Assembly (NCBI GenBank): GCA_900473205.1 | Contig: UCLB01000020.1 | Span: 181,178 to 245,177, forward strand | Length of the DNA stretch: 64,000 bases | Direction of reading: 5' to 3' | Source of the DNA: Hyphomicrobiales bacterium | GTDB lineage: Bacteria > Pseudomonadota > Alphaproteobacteria > Rhizobiales > Rhizobiaceae | In this document: positions 1 through 7,990 of the stretch, one piece after another | Position numbering within the stretch: the first letter of the stretch is position 1 | Layout: every line of letters starts with the position of its first letter | Program-made: the position numbers and the translations under genes | The notes under the pieces: model-generated | The model's database searches: none | The model's input: only the letters and a program-made list of their open reading frames with translations | Told to the model about the DNA's origin: nothing

Positions 1-214
1 GGGGGTAAGCCACACCCACCGCCGTATCCCATGCCAAAAGCTGAGTTTTTTCACCGTTGACCTCTGAAAATCCATGCATTGCGACGCGTCTTTGGGCCTT
101 CGCCATTGCAAAGCTGCATCTCGCCCTTTATTTCGCATGGCATGTGCGGTCTCCAAGACCGCTTTGAAAAGCTGGCCTACTTCTTCACGGGCAAGCGACG
201 AAGGATGACAGATA
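1..214. other. Window edge without an intact reading frame
   Basis: In rhizobial lipid A clusters a 3-hydroxyacyl-ACP dehydratase gene normally lies just upstream of fabF2XL. Here no plus-strand frame is open through the stretch: one frame stops at 60, one at 67 and one almost at once. The frame open from 61 to about 226 overlaps the next gene start but gives no recognisable dehydratase sequence. A perfect 7-bp inverted repeat (GCGGTCT/AGACCGC) lies at 146-162. The tail of the upstream gene may end near 60-67, or this may be plain intergenic DNA. An AAGGA ribosome-binding site at 201-205 serves the next gene. Confidence 0.4.
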
Positions 215-1408
215 ATGAAGTCTGACAATGATGTGGTGATTACCGGGGTCGGTATCGTGACCTGTCATGGTGTCGGTATCGACGCCCATATTGCGCTGCT
301 CTCTGCTGGCGCTGCACCCGAGGCAATCGTTGAAACCGAGAAGTTCGCGCCCTATCCCATCCATCCGCTGCCGGAAATCGACTGGTCGAGCCAGATCGGT
401 CGCAAGGATCAGCGTCAGATGGAAAACTGGCAGCGTCTCGGTGTCTTCGCCGCCGGTCTGGCGCTGGATGATGCTGGCCTGAAGACGGATGCCGAGGCCT
501 GCGGTACCATGGACATGATCGTTGCTGCCGGTGGTGGCGAGCGCGACATCAATGTTGATACGCTGATTGTGGACGAAGGGCTGAAGCGCAACGACCGCGA
601 AGTCATGCTCAATGAAAAGCTGACGACGGAACTGCGCCCGACATTGTTCCTTGCGCAGCTGTCCAACCTCATGGCTGGCAACATCTCCATCGTCCACAAG
701 GTGACCGGCTCGTCGCGCACCTTCATGGGCGAAGAGGCCGCCGGCATCTCCGCCGTAGAGACGGCATTTTACCGCATCCGCTCCGGCGAATCGAGCCACG
801 CCCTCGTTGGCGGTGCCTTCGCTGCTGAGCGTCCCGATATGACGCTGTTGTTCGAGGCCATCGGCGCCCATGCGCAGGGTGAGTGGCAACCCTTGTGGTC
901 GCGCACAGACGGTGAGGGCGGTGGCATGATCACCGGCTCCGTTGGCGCATTCCTCGTTCTCGAATCACGCAAGCGCGCAGAAGCGCGCGGCGCAAAGATT
1001 TATGCCCGCATCGATGCTATCGAAGGTGATCGCGGTGCGCGGGACGAAAACAAGTTCGAGCAGCGCTTCGAGCGGCTTCTTTCGCCTGCCCATGATGATG
1101 CCACCACAATCGTGTTTTCCGGCGCCAGCGGCCATGATGCTGTCACCGCACGCGAAAAGGCCGTGTTGGACAAGGCTTTGCCGAAGGCAGCACTCCGGGG
1201 TTTTAGCGGTGTTACCGGTCATGGGCTGGAAGCGCAGTTTCCGCTGGGTCTCGCGCTTGCAGCCCTTGCTTTGAGCAGCGATGCGAAGGTCCCATCCTTC
1301 GATGATAAGGCCGAAAAGCCAATGGCGGCAATCGCCGCTCAGGCCGTCGTCACCACCGTTGGCCATGTTCGCGGCGAAGGCGTTGCCGTGCTTTCCAAAG
1401 ATTCTTGA
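215..1408 (+). CDS. fabF2XL: Ketosynthase-like FabF2XL of the lipid A long-chain acyl cluster, catalytic Cys replaced
   Basis: A 397-residue thiolase-fold beta-ketoacyl-ACP synthase homologue, first of four co-directional genes (with fabF1XL, a dehydrogenase and lpxXL) matching the rhizobial cluster that makes the 27-hydroxyoctacosanoate-type acyl chain of lipid A. Where an active ketosynthase has the nucleophilic Cys in a T-A-C-A-x-G block, this protein reads G-E-E-A-A-G at residues 172-177, so Glu174 stands in the Cys position. The late G-H motif (V-T-G-H-G-L) is retained. This resembles the chain-length-factor subunit of type II polyketide ketosynthases, so a non-condensing partner of the next protein is the natural inference. 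ATG start with AAGGA upstream; 12 nt to the next gene. Confidence 0.85.
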   Translation: MKSDNDVVITGVGIVTCHGVGIDAHIALLSAGAAPEAIVETEKFAPYPIHPLPEIDWSSQIGRKDQRQMENWQRLGVFAAGLALDDAGLKTDAEACGTMDMIVAAGGGERDINVDTLIVDEGLKRNDREVMLNEKLTTELRPTLFLAQLSNLMAGNISIVHKVTGSSRTFMGEEAAGISAVETAFYRIRSGESSHALVGGAFAAERPDMTLLFEAIGAHAQGEWQPLWSRTDGEGGGMITGSVGAFLVLESRKRAEARGAKIYARIDAIEGDRGARDENKFEQRFERLLSPAHDDATTIVFSGASGHDAVTAREKAVLDKALPKAALRGFSGVTGHGLEAQFPLGLALAALALSSDAKVPSFDDKAEKPMAAIAAQAVVTTVGHVRGEGVAVLSKDS

Positions 1409-1420
1409 GGAGTAGACACC

Positions 1421-2707
1421 ATGGCGTCCAGCAATTTCAAGGATCACCTCGGTCGTCCCATCGTCGCCGTTACTGGCATGGGCATCATCACCTCGCTCGG
1501 TCAGGGGCTGACGGATAACTGGGCGGCGTTGACGTCAGGAAAGTCGGGCATCCACAAGATCACCCGTTTCCCGACAGACAACCTGTCCACCCGCATTTGC
1601 GGCACTGTCGATTTCATCGAGATTCCCAAGCCCAATTCCGTCGAGCGTTCCTTCGCATTTGCCCGCGAAACCACCATCGAGGCGCTGGCACAGGCCGGTC
1701 TTTCCGGTGATTTCAATGGCCCGCTGTTTCTGGCCGCACCGCCCATCGAGCCGGAATGGAGTGCCCGTTTCGAACTGGGCGATCGTTCGCCGCCCGCTGC
1801 AAAGCCCGGCGATGCCTATGATCGCTTCATGGCCGCATTGCGCGAGCGTCCCGATCCCGAGTTTCAGGAAGCCGCCTTGTTCGGCGCGATTTCCGAGCGT
1901 CTGGCCGACCGGTTCGGCACACGCGGGCTGCCCGTCACGCTCTCCACCGCCTGTGCATCCGGCGCGACCGCCATCCAGCTCGGCGTTGAAGCCATTCGTC
2001 AGGGCCGCACGGATCGTGCACTGACGGTCGCGACCGATGGTTCGGTTAGTGCCGAGGCGCTCATCCGCTTCTCGCTGCTTTCGGCGCTGTCGACCCAGAA
2101 CGATCCGCCGGAAAAGGCCTCCAAGCCTTTCAGCAAGGACCGTGATGGCTTCGTGATTGCCGAAGGTGCCGCAACGCTGGTTCTGGAATCGCTCGAAGCC
2201 GCCGTCGCCCGTGGCGCGAAAATCCTTGGCATCATCAAGGGTGCCGGTGAAAAGGCAGACAGCTTCCACCGCACCCGCTCTTCGCCGGATGGCGGTCCAG
2301 CCATTGCCACCATCCGCGCGGCTTTAGCCGATGCGGGCGTGGCCGAAGGCGATATCAACTACATCAACGCCCATGGCACCTCGACGCCTGAGAATGACAA
2401 GATGGAATATGGCTCCATGCTCGCCGTGTTTGGTGAGGGGCTGAAATCCATTCCTGTCTCGTCCAACAAGTCGATGATCGGTCATACGTTGACGGCAGCC
2501 GGTGCGGTGGAAGCGGTGTTTTCCCTGCAAACCATGCTGACGGGAACGGTTCCGCCAACCATCAACTACACCAATCCCGACCCGACGATTGCGCTCGATG
2601 TGGTGCCGAATGTGAAGCGCGATGCGGATGTTACCGCCGTGCTGTCCAACTCCTTCGGCTTCGGCGGACAGAACGCAAGCCTTGTCATGACGCGGGAACC
2701 GGCTTAA
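1421..2707 (+). CDS. fabF1XL: Beta-ketoacyl-ACP synthase FabF1XL (active ketosynthase of the long-chain acyl cluster)
   Basis: A 428-residue KAS II-type condensing enzyme. The complete catalytic set is visible: Cys178 in S-T-A-C-A-S-G, His318 in N-A-H-G-T-S-T, and Lys350/His355 in N-K-S-M-I-G-H. It should elongate acyl chains on the dedicated acyl carrier AcpXL toward C28. An insertion of about 50 residues (roughly 105-155, rich in Pro, Arg and Glu) before the catalytic Cys is longer than in housekeeping FabF and typical of this subfamily. The GAGGAG ribosome-binding site lies within the 12-nt gap after fabF2XL, so the two are probably co-translated, in keeping with a heterodimer. Confidence 0.9.
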   Translation: MASSNFKDHLGRPIVAVTGMGIITSLGQGLTDNWAALTSGKSGIHKITRFPTDNLSTRICGTVDFIEIPKPNSVERSFAFARETTIEALAQAGLSGDFNGPLFLAAPPIEPEWSARFELGDRSPPAAKPGDAYDRFMAALRERPDPEFQEAALFGAISERLADRFGTRGLPVTLSTACASGATAIQLGVEAIRQGRTDRALTVATDGSVSAEALIRFSLLSALSTQNDPPEKASKPFSKDRDGFVIAEGAATLVLESLEAAVARGAKILGIIKGAGEKADSFHRTRSSPDGGPAIATIRAALADAGVAEGDINYINAHGTSTPENDKMEYGSMLAVFGEGLKSIPVSSNKSMIGHTLTAAGAVEAVFSLQTMLTGTVPPTINYTNPDPTIALDVVPNVKRDADVTAVLSNSFGFGGQNASLVMTREPA

Positions 2708-2760
2708 GCGGTTCCCCAACTCGAAAACAAAAATAACGCCTCCGGGCGAAGGACTTCATT

Positions 2761-3789
2761 ATGCGCGCCTTGCAACTCGTTGATGATCGTAAACTTGAAA
2801 GAGTGGACCTGCCCGAGCCGGAAGCCCCGGCACCCGGCGAAGTCACGCTTCGGGTCAAGGCCGTGGCGCTGAACCATATCGATGTATGGGGCTGGCGCGG
2901 CATGGCCTTCGCCAAGCGCAAGATGCCGCTCACCATCGGTGCGGAAGCATCCGGCGTGGTGGAGGCCATCGGCCCCGGCGTGTCGAATGTTCTGCCGGGC
3001 CAGCTCGTCTCCATCTACGGCGCACGCACCTGCGGTCGCTGCCACCACTGCGTGGCGGGTCGCGATAATCTGTGCGAAAATGTCGGCGGCGTCCACGGCT
3101 TCCATCTGGATGGCTTTGCGCAGGAAAAGATCAACATTCCCGCCCGTCAGCTCGTTCTGGCACCGCCGGGCGTCGATGCCGTTGCTGCGGCCCTTGCGCC
3201 TGTGACGTTTGGAACCGTCGAACACATGCTGTTCGACAACGCCAAGCTCCAGCCGGGTGAAACCATTCTCATTCACGCCGGCGGCTCCGGCATCGGCTCC
3301 GCTGCCATTCAGCTTGCCAAGAAAATGGGCTGCACCGTCATTACGACCGTTGGGTCCGACGACAAGATCGAACGCGCCAAGGCGCTGGGTGCCGACCACG
3401 TCATCAACTACCGCGTCGATCGCTTCGAAGGCGTGGTGCGCAAGCTGACCAAGAAGAAGGGCGTCGATGTCGTCTTCGAACATGTCGGCAAGGACACCTG
3501 GGCTGGTTCCATGTTCTGCCTCAAGCGCGGCGGTCGTCTCGTCACCTGCGGCTCCACATCCGGCGTGTCCTCTGAAATCAACTTGATGATGCTGTTCCAG
3601 CAGCAGTTGAAACTGCTCGGCTCCTTCGGTTGCCGCATGGAAAATATGGCTGATGCGATGCAGAAAATGGCGCGCGGTCTCGTTCACCCTGTTATCGACA
3701 CCGAAGTCACCTTCGACACCATCGAAACGGCGCTGGAGCGTATGGAGACCCGTCAGGTCTTCGGCAAAATCGTTCTGCGGATGGACTGA
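2761..3789 (+). CDS. Zinc-type medium-chain dehydrogenase/reductase of the lipid A cluster
   Basis: A 342-residue medium-chain dehydrogenase/reductase. The N-terminal GroES-like domain carries the structural zinc cysteines in C-G-R-C-H-H-C followed by C about eight residues later (around residues 87-101). The Rossmann part has an H-A-G-G-S-G-I-G-S motif near residue 175. In rhizobia a gene of this kind sits between the fabFXL pair and lpxXL and is commonly called adh2XL. By context it probably acts as an enoyl or keto reductase in building the very long acyl chain, but that substrate is inferred. Five bases separate it from lpxXL. Confidence 0.85.
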   Translation: MRALQLVDDRKLERVDLPEPEAPAPGEVTLRVKAVALNHIDVWGWRGMAFAKRKMPLTIGAEASGVVEAIGPGVSNVLPGQLVSIYGARTCGRCHHCVAGRDNLCENVGGVHGFHLDGFAQEKINIPARQLVLAPPGVDAVAAALAPVTFGTVEHMLFDNAKLQPGETILIHAGGSGIGSAAIQLAKKMGCTVITTVGSDDKIERAKALGADHVINYRVDRFEGVVRKLTKKKGVDVVFEHVGKDTWAGSMFCLKRGGRLVTCGSTSGVSSEINLMMLFQQQLKLLGSFGCRMENMADAMQKMARGLVHPVIDTEVTFDTIETALERMETRQVFGKIVLRMD

Positions 3790-3794
3790 CGCCA

Positions 3795-4730
3795 TTGAAA
3801 ATGTTCATCACGCGCGTCGTTCTGGCGCTCGAAAACTTTCGGCAGTGGCTGAATGCGACGCTCGCATTCGGCTTTCTGAACCTGCTGAAACTTTTACCTG
3901 CCGATCCCGCCATCAATTTCGCAGACAGGATTGCCCGTAAGATCGGCCCGAAGACGCCGCGTCACAAGCTGATGCTGTTCAATCTGGGCCGTGCCTATCC
4001 CGAGAAGTCGGAAGCGGAGCGGCTGGAAATCGCGCTGGACAGCTGGGGCAATATGGGTCGCCTGGCTGCCGAATATGTCTTTCTGGACCGCCTGTTCGAT
4101 TTCGATCCGACAAAGACAGAACCGGGCAGGGTAGAAGTCATCGGCACCGAGACATTTCTCGAGCTGCGCGACAATCCGCGTCCGTTCATCGTGTTTACCG
4201 CCCATTCCGGCAATTTCGAGCTGTTGCCCGTCGCAGGTTCGGCCTTCGGCCTCAATGTGACGGTGCTGTTTCGTCCGCCAAACAATCCCTATGTGGCAAA
4301 GCGCATTTTCGATTTCCGCAAGGAGCGTATGGGCCATCTCGTGCCGTCGCATGCGGGCTCTTCTTTTGCGCTTGCGCGTCAGTTGGAAAAGGGCGGCGGT
4401 ATCGGCGTTCTGGTGGATCAGAAGTTCAGAAAAGGCCTGCCGACGCAATTCTTCGGCAATGACGTGCTGACCAACCCGCTTTTGGCAAAGCTGGTGCGCC
4501 AGTTTGGTTGCGATGTTTTTCCAGCGCGCTGCATTCGCTTGCCGGACAATCGTTACAGGTTGGAAATCGAGCCGAAGGTCGAGATACCCTTGAACGAAAA
4601 GGGGGCGGTCGACGTTCAGAAAACCGCACAGCTTCTCAACGACAAGGTGGAAAGCTGGGTGCGGGAACACCCTGGCCAATGGCTTTGGTATCACGACCGC
4701 TGGCACATCAAGGACAGTATCAAAGACTAG
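3795..4730 (+). CDS. lpxXL: Lipid A very-long-chain acyltransferase LpxXL
   Basis: A 311-residue member of the LpxL/HtrB acyltransferase family, which transfers a secondary acyl chain from acyl carrier protein to the lipid A precursor at the inner membrane. An N-terminal hydrophobic segment covers about residues 20-35. The catalytic H-x4-E motif is H137-S-G-N-F-E142. The family C-terminal signature P-G-Q-W-L-W-Y-H-D-R-W is present near residue 295. Directly downstream of the fabFXL and dehydrogenase genes, it is best read as LpxXL, the enzyme adding the C28 hydroxyacyl chain from AcpXL. A TTG at 3795 and an ATG at 3801 are both possible starts. Confidence 0.92.
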   Translation: MKMFITRVVLALENFRQWLNATLAFGFLNLLKLLPADPAINFADRIARKIGPKTPRHKLMLFNLGRAYPEKSEAERLEIALDSWGNMGRLAAEYVFLDRLFDFDPTKTEPGRVEVIGTETFLELRDNPRPFIVFTAHSGNFELLPVAGSAFGLNVTVLFRPPNNPYVAKRIFDFRKERMGHLVPSHAGSSFALARQLEKGGGIGVLVDQKFRKGLPTQFFGNDVLTNPLLAKLVRQFGCDVFPARCIRLPDNRYRLEIEPKVEIPLNEKGAVDVQKTAQLLNDKVESWVREHPGQWLWYHDRWHIKDSIKD

Positions 4731-4761
4731 AATAGACCAGATTTGGTTCTTGTTAAGCGCT

Positions 4762-4814
4762 AACATCCCAGGATTGTGTATGTATATTTTTCTTCACAAT
4801 TTCTGGGATTTGTT
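4762..4814 (+). other. Imperfect inverted repeat downstream of lpxXL
   Basis: Two paired blocks flank an AT-rich loop: TCCCAG at 4766-4771 with CTGGGA at 4803-4808, and ATTGTG at 4773-4778 with CACAAT at 4795-4800, with small internal bulges. No T-tract follows, so it is not a classic intrinsic terminator. It may be an RNA structure protecting the lpxXL transcript end, or part of the control region of the PAS gene downstream. Confidence 0.35.
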
Positions 4815-4976
4815 AAAGACGTTCTGCGTGTGTTAATTTATCTTGTGTTTGTAATGGCGGTGCTGTTTCTCGTTACGTCATTTTTTACGGTGATACCTTA
4901 TAACGAGTCTCGCGCCACGGAACCGGAAACGATTTGAAAGTGCGGCAGGCGCACGATCTTCCGGGGGAGAGTCGAG

Positions 4977-5669
4977 TTGAAAGCTTTGATTGACTTGTTC
5001 TGGCAACGATATTCGGAGCTGAAAGGTGCCGTTGATCGCAACGACGCCCAGAAAATCACGATGCTTGATCGTGAGCTTGATCCGCTGCTCGAGAGCATAA
5101 CCAGCAGAAAGACCAAGAATTCCTCAGAGGTTCTTGAGCAGTTCCGCTTTGCTATCGATCTCCTCAACGAGGAGGCCGAGGATACGGGCTGCGTGCAGCG
5201 CAACTCCGAACTTCTGCGCAAACTCGTGGATCGCTATATCGGCGCGGGTCTCCCCTATGATGGCGCGACACCGGATGGCGAATCGGCCTCGTGGAGCCCC
5301 TATGTCATTCTGGACGAAGACCGGCTGGATGATCTGGACGAGCGCGTCTTCGTCGTCTCTCCCGGCTACCGCATCAATTACACCAACGCCCTCAATGCGC
5401 TCTGCTACGAAGCCAAGACCAACGACCTTGTTGGTCGGCATATTGCCGAATTCATTGGCATCCACCACTTCCAGCAGGCTCTGCGTGAGAAGCTAGACGC
5501 GTGCTTCAAAGGCGAGGCGGCGAAATATACCTATGCAGAGGACATCGACGGACGCACCGTGGTGCGCTCCTATGAGATGTCGCCGTGCTATTCTCCGTCC
5601 TATAAGCTGGTGGGCGCGATCATCATCGTAAAGGAACTGGCTGATCGTAGGAACCGCGCGGTAGCGTAA
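4977..5669 (+). CDS. PAS-domain protein, first of a paralogous pair
   Basis: A 230-residue soluble protein. Residues 1-75 are predicted helical and charged. From about residue 105 a PAS-like fold is suggested by V-F-V-V-S-P-G-Y-R-I-N-Y-T-N-A and a following G-R-H-I-A-E-F-I-G segment. There is no kinase, GGDEF or DNA-binding output domain, so it may be a sensor partner acting through protein contact. It aligns end to end with the protein encoded at 6287-7003, including the pattern L-x-D-x-F near the N terminus and the D-K/R-E-L-(D/E)-P block near residue 37. The TTG start follows a GGGGGAGAG ribosome-binding site. Ligand and role are unknown. Confidence 0.7.
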   Translation: MKALIDLFWQRYSELKGAVDRNDAQKITMLDRELDPLLESITSRKTKNSSEVLEQFRFAIDLLNEEAEDTGCVQRNSELLRKLVDRYIGAGLPYDGATPDGESASWSPYVILDEDRLDDLDERVFVVSPGYRINYTNALNALCYEAKTNDLVGRHIAEFIGIHHFQQALREKLDACFKGEAAKYTYAEDIDGRTVVRSYEMSPCYSPSYKLVGAIIIVKELADRRNRAVA

Positions 5670-6286
5670 CAAGCTTCGTTCGCCCCAAGTTGGTGTGAGC
5701 TTTTGCTCAGGTGTATGTCATTTGACACGCCTGTTAGCGTTAATTTGGCTCCAATAAACTGTCCTCGCATTGCGATTCTTCTTGCTGCGGGCAGGCACCC
5801 AATACGCGTTTCTGATTTGTCGGACAGATTTATAGCTCTCGCCAAAATTGACTTTCGTCAAAAATCGCCCATCCAATGAATAAAAGTGATGTTGCGACCA
5901 ATTTTATGAATATATTGGCGCATCGACGACAGTATTGTTGCCCCAGCATTCGAAGTCTTACGTTCGGTTTTGTTGCTTATCGGAAAATTCGCCTCCTATA
6001 ATAAATATTAATCGCCTCGACGGCGCTCCATAGGTGAAAACTAGTGTATTGACGGTTTGAGCCTCTGTGGTGTTCATGGTGTCAGAAGGCTGGACGTTCG
6101 AGCACGCCGTTTCATCCGTGAACGTCTCCGCTTCTTTAGGGAGGAAGCGTCGTCTCGTGAGACGGTGGATTGGGTCTTGATCGGCCCGGCGTGCTTTAGA
6201 AAAAAGGAAGTTCTTCTGACCGCGTTCGGCCAAGCCTTAGGGTGGCGCCGTACATCAAGAACTTGGGTGATGGAATGGAGGCTCCA
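5670..6286. other. AT-rich 617-bp intergenic region between the PAS paralogues
   Basis: No convincing gene was found. The 5700-6020 part is clearly AT-richer than its neighbours and holds promoter-like runs such as TATAATAAATATTAAT at 5997-6012. A short perfect hairpin (CGTCTC-GT-GAGACG) lies near 6153-6166. A 78-codon frame at 6057-6293 has no ribosome-binding site and no recognisable features and is not called. The stretch probably contains the promoter and leader of the second PAS gene. Confidence 0.5.
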
Positions 6287-7003
6287 TTGTTAGGACTCTT
6301 CGACGCTTTTTCGCTGAAATGCATGCAATTGAAACAGGCTGTTGCTTGCGGGCATGACGATCTCGTTCGTCTGCTGGACAAGGAGCTTGAGCCGATGATC
6401 GCGGATATTCTGTCCTTAAGGGCAGAGAACCGTGAGGAAGCTCATATGCAATTGCAGTTCCTCAACGGCCTGATCCGGGACGAGGCAGACGACAAATCAA
6501 GCGTGACACGCCGCAGCGCTGCCATGGCCATGCTAATCGACAGGTATTTCCGCACTGGCGGCGATGGCAAGGAGAGTTTGCAGCAGCCGCTTTCCCGCCC
6601 GCTGGAAAAGCCTGCCGCATTCGAGCTCGCCGAGCAGCCTCTGCTCAACGAAGCCATTCTGGACAGTCTACCGGATCGCGTCGGCGTGATTACTAGGGAT
6701 TATCGCTATCTCTATTCCAATCAGGAAAACGCAAAGTTCCTGGGTCGCACCGCCTTGTCCATGATCGGCTGCCACGTCTCCGAGTTCGTGGGTGAAGAGA
6801 GCTTCAGCAAGTTGGCGAAGCCGGCTTTCGACAAGTGCTTCAAGGGCGAAAAGATCGACTACATCCACAAGGGACGTCGCAATCGTGAGAACTTTGCCAC
6901 GCGTTGCAGGATGACGCCGCTGCGTGGTGTTCAGAACGAGATCATCGGCGCGGTCATCGTGTTGCAGCACGCCGACCAGTCCGCCACGCTGGCGTGCAGC
7001 TGA
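6287..7003 (+). CDS. PAS-domain protein, second of a paralogous pair
   Basis: A 238-residue paralogue of the protein at 4977-5669: a helical N-terminal region, then a PAS-like domain (V-G-V-I-T-R-D-Y-R-Y-L-Y-S-N near residue 145) ending in I-I-G-A-V-I-V-L. The start was chosen by comparison. The TTG at 6287, preceded by GGAGG with 5-nt spacing, gives an N terminus that lines up residue for residue with the paralogue, which also starts with TTG; the upstream GTG at 6242 and ATG at 6275 lack this agreement. No output domain is present. Function is unknown; a stress or redox sensor is possible. Confidence 0.7.
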   Translation: MLGLFDAFSLKCMQLKQAVACGHDDLVRLLDKELEPMIADILSLRAENREEAHMQLQFLNGLIRDEADDKSSVTRRSAAMAMLIDRYFRTGGDGKESLQQPLSRPLEKPAAFELAEQPLLNEAILDSLPDRVGVITRDYRYLYSNQENAKFLGRTALSMIGCHVSEFVGEESFSKLAKPAFDKCFKGEKIDYIHKGRRNRENFATRCRMTPLRGVQNEIIGAVIVLQHADQSATLACS

Positions 7004-7009
7004 GCTTTC

Positions 7010-7813
7010 TCAGCCGCCTATCAGGCGGGAGATGAACGCGCCAAACGAAGAAAATGCGCCGGAATCCATCAGCAGTTTCGTCGCCATGGCGATGCAGGAG
7101 ATGACGAGCAGCGGGCGGATGATCTTCGCGCCGTTGCTCATGGCAAGGCGAGAGCCGATCTGCGCACCCAGAAACTGACCCAGTCCCATCACCAATCCCA
7201 GCTTCCACAAAATCGCGCCGTTCAGCGTAAATACAAGGAAGCTGCCAAAATTCGACCCGAAGTTGAGAAGCTTGGTGTGGGCTGTCGCCTTCAACATGCC
7301 GAAGCCTGCCAGTCCTACAAATGCCAGCATATAAAACGAACCCGCGCCCGGGCCGAAAATGCCGTCGTAAAAACCGACGAGCGGAACGACTGTCAATCCG
7401 AAGACGAAGGGCGTGATGCGCTGGTGGCTGTCGATGTCGCTGAGATTGGGTTTGAAGGCAAAATAAAGGGCAATTGCAATCAGCAGAAACGGCATGATGG
7501 CGCGCAGGATATCAGGCGGCACATAGGCGGCGATGATTGCGCCCAAAATGCCGCCGACAAAGGCCATGAACGCCATGGGGAACTGCTTTTTCAGATCGAC
7601 ATGACCACGTCTTGCATAAGCAATCGTCGCGGAAGCGCTGCCGAACTGCGCTTGCAGCTTGTTCGTTCCCAGCGCCTCCAGTGGCGACACGCCGAGGATC
7701 AGCATAGCCGGAATGACGATCAAACCTCCACCGCCGGCAATCGAATCAACGAAGCCCGCAAAAACGGCGACAAGAAACAGGATGAGAAACAGCTGAAGGG
7801 CAACGTCTTGCAC
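7010..7813 (-). CDS. TauE/SafE-family membrane permease
   Basis: A 267-residue integral membrane protein with about eight hydrophobic segments in two similar halves, typical of the TauE/SafE (DUF81) family of sulfite, sulfonate or organic anion exporters. Family-type glycine-rich motifs occur in each half: D-S-I-A-G-G-G-G near residue 24 and D-G-I-F-G-P-G-A-G-S near residue 165. The start is taken as GTG at 7813, because the open frame upstream becomes the antisense of the nucleoside hydrolase gene and loses family resemblance. It converges with the PAS gene and diverges from the nucleoside hydrolase gene. Substrate cannot be told. Confidence 0.85.
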   Translation of the reverse strand: MQDVALQLFLILFLVAVFAGFVDSIAGGGGLIVIPAMLILGVSPLEALGTNKLQAQFGSASATIAYARRGHVDLKKQFPMAFMAFVGGILGAIIAAYVPPDILRAIMPFLLIAIALYFAFKPNLSDIDSHQRITPFVFGLTVVPLVGFYDGIFGPGAGSFYMLAFVGLAGFGMLKATAHTKLLNFGSNFGSFLVFTLNGAILWKLGLVMGLGQFLGAQIGSRLAMSNGAKIIRPLLVISCIAMATKLLMDSGAFSSFGAFISRLIGG

Positions 7814-7990
7814 GGGAGTATTCCGGGAGGGGATATGGATGGCTGCTTCTGTCACCGAATTGTGCAAGGTGCAACGTTTTTCATCTGTTGCGAGGAAGCC
7901 ATTGCGTCGATTGCGCGTCCGTTTATTGTGCGCTCGCTGCTTCGCCATCGATTGGGCGATTCCGCCCGCATATGAATTCGAGGACACTGC

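Noticed and set aside
2704-3795. A 363-codon minus-strand frame
   Set aside because: It is the antisense of the zinc-type dehydrogenase gene, which carries its Cys-rich zinc motif and Rossmann fold.
6057-6293. A 78-codon frame in the gap between the PAS genes
   Set aside because: No ribosome-binding site or recognisable feature, and it runs past the well-supported start of the second PAS gene.
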